16,429 nucleotides of DNA from Megamonas hypermegale_A (GCF_030371585.1 NZ_JAUDCE010000042.1), one strand, 5' to 3'; counted from the stretch's first letter, positions 1-7,127 are shown. The notes: generated from the sequence alone by a model not told the origin. Numbers and translations: made by a program.

Positions 1-228
1 TTATAAATACATTTGTGTTTCATTTATAGTCTTTATTATACACTTTTTTTAGAAATAGTAAATATCTATAATAGAAATTTTTTCCATATATTTTATTTAT
101 ATCTGACTTTAAAAAAATTATCTTTCAATTAGTTGAATTTAATGAAAACAATTCCTGCAAACTTGTTTTTCCTACAATAATATTTTATCATTATATCATA
201 AATCAATGTGATAATGAGGTTACATCTT

Positions 229-660
229 ATGACAGAAAAAATTACTGATAAACTGGCAAATAAATTGAAAGAAGAAAAAGACCTACAAAACTTTCTTACG
301 GAAAATCAGCAGGATTTGAAAGAAGCCAATCTGAAAGAATTTCTGCAGAATCTGCTGGAAACGAAACAGCTCAACAAAACGGAAGTAATAAAAAACTCCG
401 GACTAGATAAAACATACGCCTATAAAATCTTCTCCGGCGAAAAGAAAAATCCCTCCCGCACCAAAATTCTGGCACTGGCACTGAGCATGCAGCTCAACGA
501 AGACGAAACGAACCATCTGCTCTGGCATGCCTGCCACAACGCCCTATACCCGCGTAACCGTTGGGACTCCATCATCATCTTCGCGCTCAAGGAGCATTTC
601 AGCGTGGTCGATACCAATCTGCTGCTCATTCAATACGGCGAAAAAGAAACACTGTATTAA
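229..660 (+). CDS. Helix-turn-helix (XRE-like) protein, 143 aa
   Basis: A soluble protein of 143 residues. The first 45 residues are charged and helical (Lys/Glu/Gln-rich). They are followed by a helix-turn-helix-like segment at about residues 47-95 (NKTEVIKNSGLDKTYAYKIF, then helices around LALALSMQL). The C-terminus contains LYPRNRWDSIIIFAL and an LLLIQYGEK tail, a layout I associate with a Firmicutes XRE-like family. I chose ATG 229 because GAGGT lies at 216-220, 8 bases upstream; an in-frame GTG at 208 would add seven residues but lacks a good ribosome site. It converges on the protein kinase at 824-2398 and shares its terminator. A DNA-binding or kinase-substrate role is inference; the target is unknown. 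Codon use becomes GC-richer after about position 400. Confidence 0.8.
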   Translation: MTEKITDKLANKLKEEKDLQNFLTENQQDLKEANLKEFLQNLLETKQLNKTEVIKNSGLDKTYAYKIFSGEKKNPSRTKILALALSMQLNEDETNHLLWHACHNALYPRNRWDSIIIFALKEHFSVVDTNLLLIQYGEKETLY

Positions 661-689
661 ATATCTATTGTACCAGCTGATAGCTTAAG

Positions 690-757
690 GCAGTATAATA
701 TTTTATATTTAGTGAGGTTAAGTGACAACATCGAATGTATATAAAGTATTATACTGC
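690..757. repeat. 19-bp inverted repeat with 30-nt loop
   Basis: The arms at 690-708 and 739-757 are complementary over 19 bp with one T/G wobble (positions 701 and 746). They begin with GCAGTATAATA and end with TATTATACTGC. There is no T-run after the right arm, so it is not a canonical terminator. It lies between the HTH gene stop and the bidirectional terminator. It could be an RNA structure in the HTH transcript, a small RNA, or a short mobile remnant. Confidence 0.7.
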
Positions 758-801
758 TGGCTGCAGGTTCGATATTTTATCAACATTATAGATTATAAAA
801 C

Positions 802-837
802 AAAAAGCGTACTAAGCTAAAATTTAGTACGCTTTTT
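802..837. terminator. Bidirectional intrinsic terminator shared by HTH gene and kinase
   Basis: The perfect 14-bp arms AAAAAGCGTACTAA (802-815) and TTAGTACGCTTTTT (824-837) enclose an 8-nt loop. The A/T ends give a U-run in either direction (TTTTTCC on +, TTTTTGTTTT on -). The right arm contains the kinase stop codon (824-826) and its last codons, so coding sequence doubles as the terminator stem. Confidence 0.9.
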
Positions 838-2398
838 CCGTTTTACTGTTCTGCTGCAAAAACTCCATTATTTCCTGCATTTTCTCTTTCAGCGCGGACT
901 TCAATTCCGGCAGATATGATTTTCGGATAAGCCCTTCTACATCTTCCCGCAATGTCGGGTTATCCTCCAACACTTTCTGCGTGCTGTTTAAAATCTCCTC
1001 CATAAATTTGAGGCAGACATCGTCGATATTAAAGCTGTACGCTGTGGCTATTTTCCTCTTTCTGCCTTCCGTCCTGATAATCCTGTTTTCATCGATTGCA
1101 ATTTTCGTATGCAGAATTTCGTCGGCGTAGGCAATGAACCGCTGTGCCGTGTTTGCCATTGTACGATTAAAGAAATTCTGCCTGATTTCCGCTGTATAAT
1201 TCGTTTCTTCAATATGCTTCAGCTGCCACAGATGAAAATTGCGCCTATCCTCGCTGCCCGCAAAATTCGTATACGTCGGTATACATTCAAACCATTTCAG
1301 ATAATCCGGCAGATTAAGCCTGAATTTTGCTTCTACCTCGCCGATTATTTTTTCTACCTTTTTATTTATATTATAGTAGTAATTTCTGTCGTTTTCCTGA
1401 TAGACACAGTATTTTTGCAAGCTGTACGCCTTGTAAAAATCAAGCGTATCCATTATATATTCATCTATATGGGCAAACATTATCTGTTCAAACTCTTCCA
1501 TAGCCACCTGCAAAGCCTGTTCATGCGTTTCAAATTCGTATGAATTGACAAGACTTATCGGAAACGACATATCAATATCATTTTTGTTAAAGGCATAATC
1601 CTTTTGCTGCTCAGGCATTGGCGGACGAAACGAAACAAGCTTGTCTTTGAGCATGATTTCGATTTCATTCAGCGGCAAAGAATAAAACGCATATTTATAT
1701 TCACCGTTAAGCTCCGCTATAATTTCATCAACAGACTGATACCTGTTATTCGGGTCAAACTGCAGCATTTTCCGTACAATCCGCTGCAAAAGACCGGACT
1801 GCGGCTTTAACAGCTGCATTGTAATTCCCAGTGCGTAAATGTCAGCGCGTCTGTCCGTCTGTCCCCAGCCGTACTGTTCGGGCGCCGCATATCCCTTCGT
1901 GCCGAAATACTGCGTATTTTGCTCCCGGCCGTATTTATACGTGCGCGCCACGTCAAAATCAATAAGCTTTACGATATCATCGCTCGTCAAAATAATATTA
2001 CTCGGCTTGATATCCTGATGAATAATATCCTTTTTGTGCAGAAGCGACAGACCTTCGCACATCTGGAGCAGAATATTTCTTATGCGCTCATCCGAAAAAT
2101 ATTCCCCGCCGCTCAGCAGGTTTTCCAGTGTCCGCCCATTGATAAACTCCTCAATAACAATTAGCTGACTGTCGTCGCGATACACATAGTTCATACGCGG
2201 CAGCAGCCGGCAACTCAACCGCTGCAACGAAACGTACAGCGCATATAAATTTTCCAGCTTTTCGCTTTCCAAATATTTAACAACGTAAACCTGCCCCGTA
2301 ATCCGGCTGTAAACCAGAACAATCCTGCTCTTTTCACTATTTTTCAGCTCAGTGATTTTCGTACAGGTCCGTAAAAATAACCGTGCCTTATCACTCAT
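824..2398 (-). CDS. Hanks-type Ser/Thr protein kinase, 524 aa
   Basis: A soluble eukaryotic-like protein kinase domain spans residues 1 to about 235, followed by about 290 residues I do not recognise. Visible kinase landmarks are Lys41 in VYVVKYL (ATP lysine), the hinge region VIEEFING, the catalytic loop HQDIKPSN (127-134, with Asp129, Lys131 and Asn134), the metal-binding DFD (147-149), the activation-segment end GTKGYAAPEQ (166-175), and DIYALG (186-191). Two features depart from consensus: the glycine-rich loop is not evident near residues 20-30, and DFG is replaced by DFD. The C-terminal part is charged and helical, with no transmembrane segment or PASTA repeat, so this is probably a cytoplasmic kinase rather than a PrkC-like receptor. 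It has its own promoter at 2427-2454. A GGGA site lies about 8 bases before ATG. Substrates are unknown; the convergent HTH protein is one candidate by position only. Confidence 0.9.
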   Translation of the reverse strand: MSDKARLFLRTCTKITELKNSEKSRIVLVYSRITGQVYVVKYLESEKLENLYALYVSLQRLSCRLLPRMNYVYRDDSQLIVIEEFINGRTLENLLSGGEYFSDERIRNILLQMCEGLSLLHKKDIIHQDIKPSNIILTSDDIVKLIDFDVARTYKYGREQNTQYFGTKGYAAPEQYGWGQTDRRADIYALGITMQLLKPQSGLLQRIVRKMLQFDPNNRYQSVDEIIAELNGEYKYAFYSLPLNEIEIMLKDKLVSFRPPMPEQQKDYAFNKNDIDMSFPISLVNSYEFETHEQALQVAMEEFEQIMFAHIDEYIMDTLDFYKAYSLQKYCVYQENDRNYYYNINKKVEKIIGEVEAKFRLNLPDYLKWFECIPTYTNFAGSEDRRNFHLWQLKHIEETNYTAEIRQNFFNRTMANTAQRFIAYADEILHTKIAIDENRIIRTEGRKRKIATAYSFNIDDVCLKFMEEILNSTQKVLEDNPTLREDVEGLIRKSYLPELKSALKEKMQEIMEFLQQNSKTEKAY

Positions 2399-2426
2399 AA
2401 TAAAATCCCATCCGTTTTTATTGATA

Positions 2427-2454
2427 ATTATACCACAATAGAAAAAAGCTGTAA
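2427..2454 (-). promoter_or_regulatory. Promoter of the kinase gene (extended -10)
   Basis: On the - strand, TTACAG (2454-2449) is separated by 16 bases from TATAAT (2432-2427), which is preceded by TGG (an extended -10). The -35 element lies inside the terminator arm of the operon upstream, so terminator and promoter overlap. Confidence 0.65.
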
Positions 2455-2492
2455 TAACCTGAACCGATTTTCAAATTATTGCAGCTTTTTTC
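2441..2492. terminator. Intrinsic terminator of the eight-gene - strand operon
   Basis: The 17-bp arms at 2441-2457 and 2476-2492 (GAAAAAAGCTGTAATAA against TTATTGCAGCTTTTTTC) match except for one A-to-G difference that can wobble. The loop is 18 nt. Read on the - strand, the stem ends in a run of six T, just after the operon's last stop codon at 2497. Confidence 0.85.
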
Positions 2493-2496
2493 TCAA

Positions 2497-2952
2497 TCAT
2501 ATTCTGTTATAAAATTCATCACCGAAATTACCATAGAACTTATAATTATACGCCAGTGCAAATGCGATTTCTCCCGTCGGCATGACAATGCCTGTCTGCG
2601 CCCATGAACCGTTCGGGTCGATATAACTCCAATCATCATTCAAATTGCGGTCTACATACATCCTGACCAAATCCGAATTATAGAAAAATCTGTACGTTTT
2701 CACCTGTGAAATTGCCGTACTGCCTTTGTCGGCATCCGGTACAGTAACTACATTGACCGCAATTATATACTGCGGCGGAGCATATTTCTGCACATTGAGC
2801 GAACTTCTGTCAACATACCACGCCACTCCCATATGCCCGTCACACAAAATATAATTCGGGTCGCCGTTTAAATGGTCAGGATACGGCGAAGCAAACGCCG
2901 TCGATATCATCAGCATAAAAACAGCCATAAATGAAATAATCAACTTTTTCAT
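2497..2952 (-). CDS. Exported protein with signal peptide, 151 aa, function unknown
   Basis: This is the last gene of the operon. The N-terminus is a Sec signal peptide (MKKLIISFMAVFMLMISTAFA) with likely cleavage after AFA at residue 22. The mature part is about 130 residues and rich in Tyr, Asp and Asn, with an early segment LNGDPNYILCDGHMGVAWYV, then YAPPQYIIAVNVV and a Trp/Tyr-rich C-terminal half. It contains a single Cys after the signal and no lipobox, so it is likely periplasmic or secreted. AAAGG lies about 12 bases before the start. I recognise no enzyme motif. It follows the 240-aa lipoprotein gene after a gap of 26 bases. Confidence 0.8.
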   Translation of the reverse strand: MKKLIISFMAVFMLMISTAFASPYPDHLNGDPNYILCDGHMGVAWYVDRSSLNVQKYAPPQYIIAVNVVTVPDADKGSTAISQVKTYRFFYNSDLVRMYVDRNLNDDWSYIDPNGSWAQTGIVMPTGEIAFALAYNYKFYGNFGDEFYNRI

Positions 2953-2978
2953 GTATCAGCACAACCTTTCATATAAAA

Positions 2979-3701
2979 TTACGGCAAAGAAATTCCTCTT
3001 TTTATAATATCCTCATTCAAGCTGTCCGCATGTGTGAGTACGATATTGGCCAGATTGACATTCTTCTGTTCTTTCAATACACCATGATAATGGGAAGGAT
3101 TTTCCCCCTGCGCAGAATAAAGCATTCCCGGAACAATATTATTATTGGCATCCACCTCAAACAGAGCATAAATCGGTACTTCATGCACCTTTCCGTTCCA
3201 TACGCCTAAAATTTTATCCTCACCGTTTTTATTATCATTTTCTATATGCATTTTAAATATAAGCGGAGCCATTCTATCCATCGTTTCATATTTATTATCT
3301 CTCGGCCGCAATAACGCTTTATCATAATCCACACGCGCAATCATATCGTCTTTTTTGTCGTAAATGACAAAAGTTATGCCTTTGCTTATATCCAAACCGA
3401 AAAATCCGTCTTCATCAAACTTGGAAACGGCAGACAGTTTATAAATCGCATTTTTACTCTGCAAAACTTCATTTGCCTGCGCAAGCACGTCCCTTTTCAC
3501 CGGAGATACCTGTTTATCCGTAGATTGTTCTTTCACTTCATCAGATTTTTTAACCATATCATCTGTCGCCTCATCTGAAACCATGTGTTCTATCTCTGCA
3601 ACGGCTTTACCGAGAAAACTCGTATTCCAGCCGCAGCCGCTTGTAATAAAACACAAACTGATACACATTAAAATCGATAATGCACTACATTTTTTATTCA
3701 T
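2979..3701 (-). CDS. Lipoprotein, 240 aa, function unknown
   Basis: I chose ATG 3701 because AAAGGA lies 6 bases upstream and the protein then opens with a normal lipoprotein signal (MNKKCSALSILM...ITSGC, Cys at residue 23). The open frame runs back to ATG 3740, but that start would fall in the loop of a perfect hairpin and spoil the signal peptide. After the Cys comes a charged linker rich in Asp, Glu and Lys (about residues 40-70), then a folded part with FFGLDISKGITFVIYD and LGVWNGKVHEVPIYALFEVD. It is probably tethered to the envelope. It lies between the 192-aa and 151-aa exported proteins of the same operon. Function not recognised. Confidence 0.8.
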   Translation of the reverse strand: MNKKCSALSILMCISLCFITSGCGWNTSFLGKAVAEIEHMVSDEATDDMVKKSDEVKEQSTDKQVSPVKRDVLAQANEVLQSKNAIYKLSAVSKFDEDGFFGLDISKGITFVIYDKKDDMIARVDYDKALLRPRDNKYETMDRMAPLIFKMHIENDNKNGEDKILGVWNGKVHEVPIYALFEVDANNNIVPGMLYSAQGENPSHYHGVLKEQKNVNLANIVLTHADSLNEDIIKRGISLP

Positions 3702-3725
3702 ACATATTCCTTTCATTTTGCGGCA

Positions 3726-3757
3726 AGCCGCTGAATACATAAAAATATTCAGCGGCT
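3726..3757. repeat. Perfect 12-bp intercistronic hairpin
   Basis: The arms AGCCGCTGAATA (3726-3737) and TATTCAGCGGCT (3746-3757) are perfectly complementary around an 8-nt loop. No T-run follows on the - strand (the next bases are TGCCGC), so it is not a classic terminator. It sits in the widest gap of the operon, just upstream of the 240-aa lipoprotein. An mRNA-processing, stability or attenuation role is inference. Confidence 0.75.
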
Positions 3758-3764
3758 GACACCA

Positions 3765-4343
3765 TTAATGCTGTACTATGCCATAATCTTTATAACCGAA
3801 CCAGTTGCTGTTTTCATCCCAGAAGAAATGATATTCCTGCGCCTGCGGATGTTTACTCAATAAATAATACGATAAAACTATATCACCGTTAGAAACATAC
3901 ATATGCGTATCGGCATAATTTCCGAGCGGATTGTAATAATTAGCCGGATTTACATAAAGCTGCCACGTATCTTTCTGATTGTCATATCCCATTAAATAAA
4001 CAAAACCGTCGCTGCCGTCCATATTATCGGCGCACATTACAATATAGGCGTATTTGCCGTAAGCACTGTCGTAAACCTGGTCAATGCGCAGATATTTATG
4101 ATACGGCATATTCGCCTTATATATAACCGTATCATCTTTGCCCACATACATCGTCATCTGCGAACCCGACGGCACAAAGGCCATTTGAATATCGTAGCCG
4201 TTTTCCGCAAAAGAAGCACTGACACCATTGCCCGTTATCGCGCCGCTTTGCGTCTGTGCCGTTTGGAATGAACTGGCAAAACTTACCGCCGTCAGACAAA
4301 ATACCGTACATACCGTTAACAATAAAATTCTTGCATACTTCAT
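3765..4343 (-). CDS. Exported protein with signal peptide, 192 aa, function unknown
   Basis: The N-terminus MKYARILLLTVCTVFCLTAV ends in SFA-SS, a likely Sec cleavage site near residue 24. The mature part has a Gln/Thr/Ser-rich start, then about 140 residues with many aromatics (YHKYLRIDQVYDSAYGKYAY, and W/Y-rich segments toward the end), suggesting a beta-rich extracytoplasmic domain. No catalytic motif is recognised. The ATG is odd: the best ribosome-site match, GAAAGG, abuts it directly. The next in-frame start, a TTG at codon 8, would lose the charged end of the signal peptide, so I keep the ATG. Only 9 bases separate it from the preceding lipoprotein gene, so translational coupling is likely. 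Confidence 0.8.
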   Translation of the reverse strand: MKYARILLLTVCTVFCLTAVSFASSFQTAQTQSGAITGNGVSASFAENGYDIQMAFVPSGSQMTMYVGKDDTVIYKANMPYHKYLRIDQVYDSAYGKYAYIVMCADNMDGSDGFVYLMGYDNQKDTWQLYVNPANYYNPLGNYADTHMYVSNGDIVLSYYLLSKHPQAQEYHFFWDENSNWFGYKDYGIVQH

Positions 4344-4352
4344 CCTTTCTAT

Positions 4353-4742
4353 TTATTTCGCCTTATATTGCTGAAAAACCTTGTTCAATATACCGGAACT
4401 ATCCCACCAGTTCATACTTACTCCGTTTATGTCCAAATATGATACTTCAAAACGGCTGTCATTCAATATTCTGAACTGCACACAGCATGTTGCTGGATTA
4501 TTATTCCAACGACATTCACCGTTAAACTCCACAATACGCTCATTATTTTCCGAAACAAACGATTCCCATTTTTCATTGCTGAAAAACTGGTCAAACGCTT
4601 TGCCAATCGGCACCCCTTTCGCCATATCAAGACTGCCGTTTTTAACCGTCTGCACGTATTTATCATCACCGCAACCGGCAAATAAAACACTCATCAATGA
4701 AATAATCACGGCAATAAGTATCAGTTTTTTCCTGTTTTCCAT
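4353..4742 (-). CDS. Small lipoprotein, 129 aa
   Basis: A charged start (MENRKK) and hydrophobic core end in a lipobox-like LFAGC with Cys24. The mature part contains VKNGSLDMAKGVPIGKAFDQ and the following EKWESF, then VEFNGE and a beta-rich end. I associate this pattern (a short linker, then a GxAFDxFFxNxKW-like motif) with small bacterial envelope lipoproteins, often near DUF805 genes; the function is not known to me. AAGGAG overlaps the end of the upstream gene, 9 bases before ATG. Four genes into the operon, it is the first of four exported products. Confidence 0.85.
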   Translation of the reverse strand: MENRKKLILIAVIISLMSVLFAGCGDDKYVQTVKNGSLDMAKGVPIGKAFDQFFSNEKWESFVSENNERIVEFNGECRWNNNPATCCVQFRILNDSRFEVSYLDINGVSMNWWDSSGILNKVFQQYKAK

Positions 4743-4755
4743 AATCGCGCTCTCC

Positions 4756-5280
4756 TTATTTAAAATTCAATGGATTTTCTCCATACTGATTATTTCCGTC
4801 AGTTCCCGGCATTAAAAATAAATACAAATAAAAAAACGGTGTAACAGCCGGAATAAACGTCAATAACACAAACCAACCTGACTTATTCACATCATGCAAT
4901 CGCCTGATATCAAGCATCAAATCGGCAATTACACATAAAATAAATATCATTATACTTATTAATAATAGTACCGTCGAAAATAAATCATCTTCCCAAACCG
5001 AATCAAATATTACATAACATATCGTTTCTAAAAATATAATAAGCAACGAACGCCAAAAATAAGGTTTACGATTTAGTCTGCCCTGATAAGAAAAATAATC
5101 CCGTTTCATCATCTGTACAAAATCCGAATTAACAGCTTTTCTTATATCATCTGATACTTCGTTATTATTCGTACTCAATACAGCTCCGCATTTAGGACAG
5201 TATTTCTCATTAATCCCTACTTGCGTTCCGCATTTCGAACAAAATCTGCCTTGCATAAAAATCATCACTTTCCACTTCAT
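4756..5280 (-). CDS. Zinc-ribbon DUF805 membrane protein, 174 aa
   Basis: An N-terminal zinc ribbon (CSKC...CPKC, Cys 14, 17, 28, 31) is followed by a DUF805 (YhaH-type) membrane domain. The domain starts at FSYQGRLNRKPYFWRSLL (63-80), continues through two hydrophobic helices (about 78-122), the conserved IRRLHDVNKSGW turn (125-136), another hydrophobic stretch, and the NQYGENPL end. It is a paralogue of the 216-aa protein at 6121-6771. The first in-frame ATG (5280) overlaps the previous stop as ATGA, but a start at 5256 (MQGRFC...) has GGAAAG 10 bases upstream and would match the length of its paralogues' N-termini; both are possible. DUF805 function is unknown; zinc binding is inferred from the Cys pattern. 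Confidence 0.88.
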   Translation of the reverse strand: MKWKVMIFMQGRFCSKCGTQVGINEKYCPKCGAVLSTNNNEVSDDIRKAVNSDFVQMMKRDYFSYQGRLNRKPYFWRSLLIIFLETICYVIFDSVWEDDLFSTVLLLISIMIFILCVIADLMLDIRRLHDVNKSGWFVLLTFIPAVTPFFYLYLFLMPGTDGNNQYGENPLNFK

Positions 5281-6101
5281 TCAAACAAATCATCAAACAG
5301 TCCGCCGTCATCTTCCGCCGGTTCGATACTGTCAGCCGCCGGACTGTCTTCTATCGATTCCGTTTCCACTTCAGTCGTATCATCATAAGCCTGAATATGG
5401 TCGGCCGCATTATCCAGCGGCGGTACATACGCTGAAGCATCCTGCACCGTTTCATCAGCATAAGCCGCCAAATCCGGCGCAGCCAAATCTTCACTCGTGA
5501 TATTGCCCGGTACATCACTTCCCGCTGCACTCGCCGTCGCCGAACGAAGCATTGAACCTGCCACAGCCCCCACTGCCGCAGCCGCCGCATATTTTCCCAT
5601 ATTCTGCAACGTACTGCCGGTGTTGTTTTGCTGATTATTATGCGCTGCCGTATTTCTGCCGTGATTATTGCCCGGCATATTATTCACCGCATTTGCCGTC
5701 GGCAATGCAGAATGCACAGCACTAAGCATATTAGCATTTTCCGCCATGACAGCCGGATTATTTTTAATGATATCCGCCGCCAGATATAAATGCGCCAGAG
5801 CCAAATAAACAGCTGCCTCTTTTTTGCCCATATTAACAGCATTTTTCAAATGCACAATGGCTTTTTCATAATCATGCAGCGGATTAGCCGTATTCATAAA
5901 CTCCCTGCCCAAAATAAACTCATCCAGCGAACTTTTATTCACCGCCTGCTTTGGCAGCTGCTCTCCGCTTGGTGCAGGAATATCCACTATCTTCACACGG
6001 GAAGCAGCCTGTTCATCCGTCGCAAACTTAGCGCCACACTGCGTACAAAAAAGATTTTCCTGCGGCATTCTCGCGCCGCATTTCGTACAAAACTTAAACA
6101 T
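5277..6101 (-). CDS. Zinc-ribbon protein with repeat region and acidic tail, 274 aa
   Basis: An N-terminal zinc ribbon (Cys 5, 8, 19, 22) is followed by a linker and a short helical Sel1/TPR-like stretch at about 66-112 (DYEKAIVHLKNAVNMGKKEA...ALAHLYL). Next comes an Asn/His/Gln-rich low-complexity linker (140-165), then a small-residue hydrophobic segment (YAAAAAVGAVAGSML, 171-185). The tail is long and strongly acidic and ends in GGLFDDLFE. The hydrophobic stretch could be one membrane helix or a glycine-zipper-like contact; I cannot tell which. TAGGAG lies 9 bases before ATG. Its stop overlaps the next start by 4 bases. No enzymatic motif is present; a scaffold or assembly role is a guess. 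Confidence 0.85.
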   Translation of the reverse strand: MFKFCTKCGARMPQENLFCTQCGAKFATDEQAASRVKIVDIPAPSGEQLPKQAVNKSSLDEFILGREFMNTANPLHDYEKAIVHLKNAVNMGKKEAAVYLALAHLYLAADIIKNNPAVMAENANMLSAVHSALPTANAVNNMPGNNHGRNTAAHNNQQNNTGSTLQNMGKYAAAAAVGAVAGSMLRSATASAAGSDVPGNITSEDLAAPDLAAYADETVQDASAYVPPLDNAADHIQAYDDTTEVETESIEDSPAADSIEPAEDDGGLFDDLFE

Positions 6102-6120
6102 AAAAACTCGCTCCTATCTC

Positions 6121-6771
6121 TTATTTATTCTGCAACGGGTCTTCACCATACTGATTAGAACCTTCCGTTCCCTTGAAAAACAATACATAAATACTCAAAG
6201 CGGCATTGGCAATCGGCACGCAGCCCAAAAGCACCAGCCAGCCTGTCTTGTTCAAATCATGCAAACGGCGCACATTGAGCGAAATCATAAATACCATACA
6301 GATTGCACAGACAATCAGCGTAAACAGTATTTCTGCCGTTCCCGGTGCCGTTGTGAGCATACCGAACTCATCAAATGTAAATTCATCTTCAAACATCAAA
6401 TCGACAAGCACCAATAAAATTACCGAAACAACATACACAATCAAACTGCGGATAATATACGGCTTCCTGTTCAAGCGGCCGGAAAAAGACAGATACTGTT
6501 CTTTCAGTATTTGCAGCGTGTCATCCTTTCTTTCCGTCTCCCTGCTCGCTGCATTAGGCATATTCACAACCGTTTGCCCATTATTTCTTTCCCTATAACT
6601 GCTGTTTAATGCACCGCATTTCGGACAAAATTTAACATCTTTTTCAATCTGCTGACCGCATTTACTGCAAAAATGCTTTTCCTCCGCCTGCACTTCAAGC
6701 TGTCTGCCGCATTTCGGACAGAACACCACTTCATCACTAAAAATCTGATTGCATTGTACACATTTTTTCAT
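6121..6771 (-). CDS. Double zinc-ribbon DUF805 membrane protein, 216 aa
   Basis: Two tandem zinc ribbons come first (Cys 4, 7, 18, 21 and Cys 35, 38, 49, 52), then a linker of about 40 residues, then a DUF805 domain. That domain has LSFSGRLNRKPYIIRSLIVY (94-113), hydrophobic helices near 107-125 and 148-165, LNVRRLHDLNKTGW (165-178), a final hydrophobic stretch, and NQYGEDPL at the end. It is paralogous to the 174-aa protein two genes downstream, which has only one ribbon. It is predicted to sit in the inner membrane with the ribbons in the cytoplasm. AAAGGAAG precedes ATG at about 8 bases. Function is unknown; binding of zinc or nucleic acid by the ribbons is inference. Confidence 0.9.
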   Translation of the reverse strand: MKKCVQCNQIFSDEVVFCPKCGRQLEVQAEEKHFCSKCGQQIEKDVKFCPKCGALNSSYRERNNGQTVVNMPNAASRETERKDDTLQILKEQYLSFSGRLNRKPYIIRSLIVYVVSVILLVLVDLMFEDEFTFDEFGMLTTAPGTAEILFTLIVCAICMVFMISLNVRRLHDLNKTGWLVLLGCVPIANAALSIYVLFFKGTEGSNQYGEDPLQNK

Positions 6772-6799
6772 ACCGAAAACTTCCTTTCATCTATAGAGT

Positions 6800-7021
6800 T
6801 TATAAATCCTTGAAAAAATCACTGATATGCACATTAAGTGCTCTCGCTATCTGAAAAAACGTTGATATCGGCACACCCTTTTTATATGCGCCCCTTTCAA
6901 TCCGCGATAAATACGATACGCTGATGTTAGCCCGCAGAGCCAGCTCCTTCTGCGTAAACCTCTTCATTTTGCGATAATAAGCCACCCTGCAACCTATCTG
7001 AATATATTCTGCTTCAAACAT
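6800..7021 (-). CDS. Small XRE-family transcriptional regulator, 73 aa
   Basis: A single Cro/C1-type helix-turn-helix fills the protein: RKMKRFTQKELALRANISVS (17-36) then YLSRIERG (37-44) and a C-terminal helix with ALNVHISDFF. It has no sensor domain. It is the first gene of the - strand operon, 28 bases ahead of the double zinc-ribbon DUF805 gene, a position typical of an autoregulator. AGGCGGGG lies about 9 bases before ATG. It is divergent from kdpD, with a 207-bp region between the starts. Targets are inference; a short palindrome at 7056-7068 in its own upstream region is one possible operator. Confidence 0.88.
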   Translation of the reverse strand: MFEAEYIQIGCRVAYYRKMKRFTQKELALRANISVSYLSRIERGAYKKGVPISTFFQIARALNVHISDFFKDL

Positions 7022-7055
7022 TGCTAAAACCCCGCCTAATAAATTTGTTCCATAT

Positions 7056-7068
7056 TTATTTTAAATAA
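7056..7068. promoter_or_regulatory. AT-rich palindrome upstream of the XRE gene
   Basis: TTATTT-T-AAATAA is a perfect odd palindrome about 35 bases before the XRE start codon. It could be an operator for the XRE protein, but in AT-rich DNA such a palindrome can also arise by chance. Confidence 0.3.
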
Positions 7069-7127
7069 TAAAACAATCCAATCGGTGTACTGTCAGGACA
7101 ATTTTGTAATTATTTTTCAGTTTAATC

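Noticed and set aside
1..228. Promoter for the HTH gene and small genes in the AT-rich start of the window
   Set aside because: Many TATAAT-like and TTG-like words occur by chance in this AT-rich DNA, and none pairs at proper spacing. No open frame with a ribosome site was seen.
722..820. Possible 32-codon small ORF starting GTG
   Set aside because: The ribosome-site spacing is only about 4 bases, it overlaps the inverted repeat and runs into the terminator, and its peptide has no recognisable feature.
1109..1543. Open frames antisense to the kinase (also 1604-1810 and 1919-2164)
   Set aside because: These are shadows of the kinase codons; no ribosome sites or recognisable proteins.
3702..3740. 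Longer N-terminus for the 240-aa lipoprotein
   Set aside because: It would begin in a hairpin loop and put a charged stretch ahead of the lipoprotein signal. ATG 3701 has AAAGGA at good spacing.
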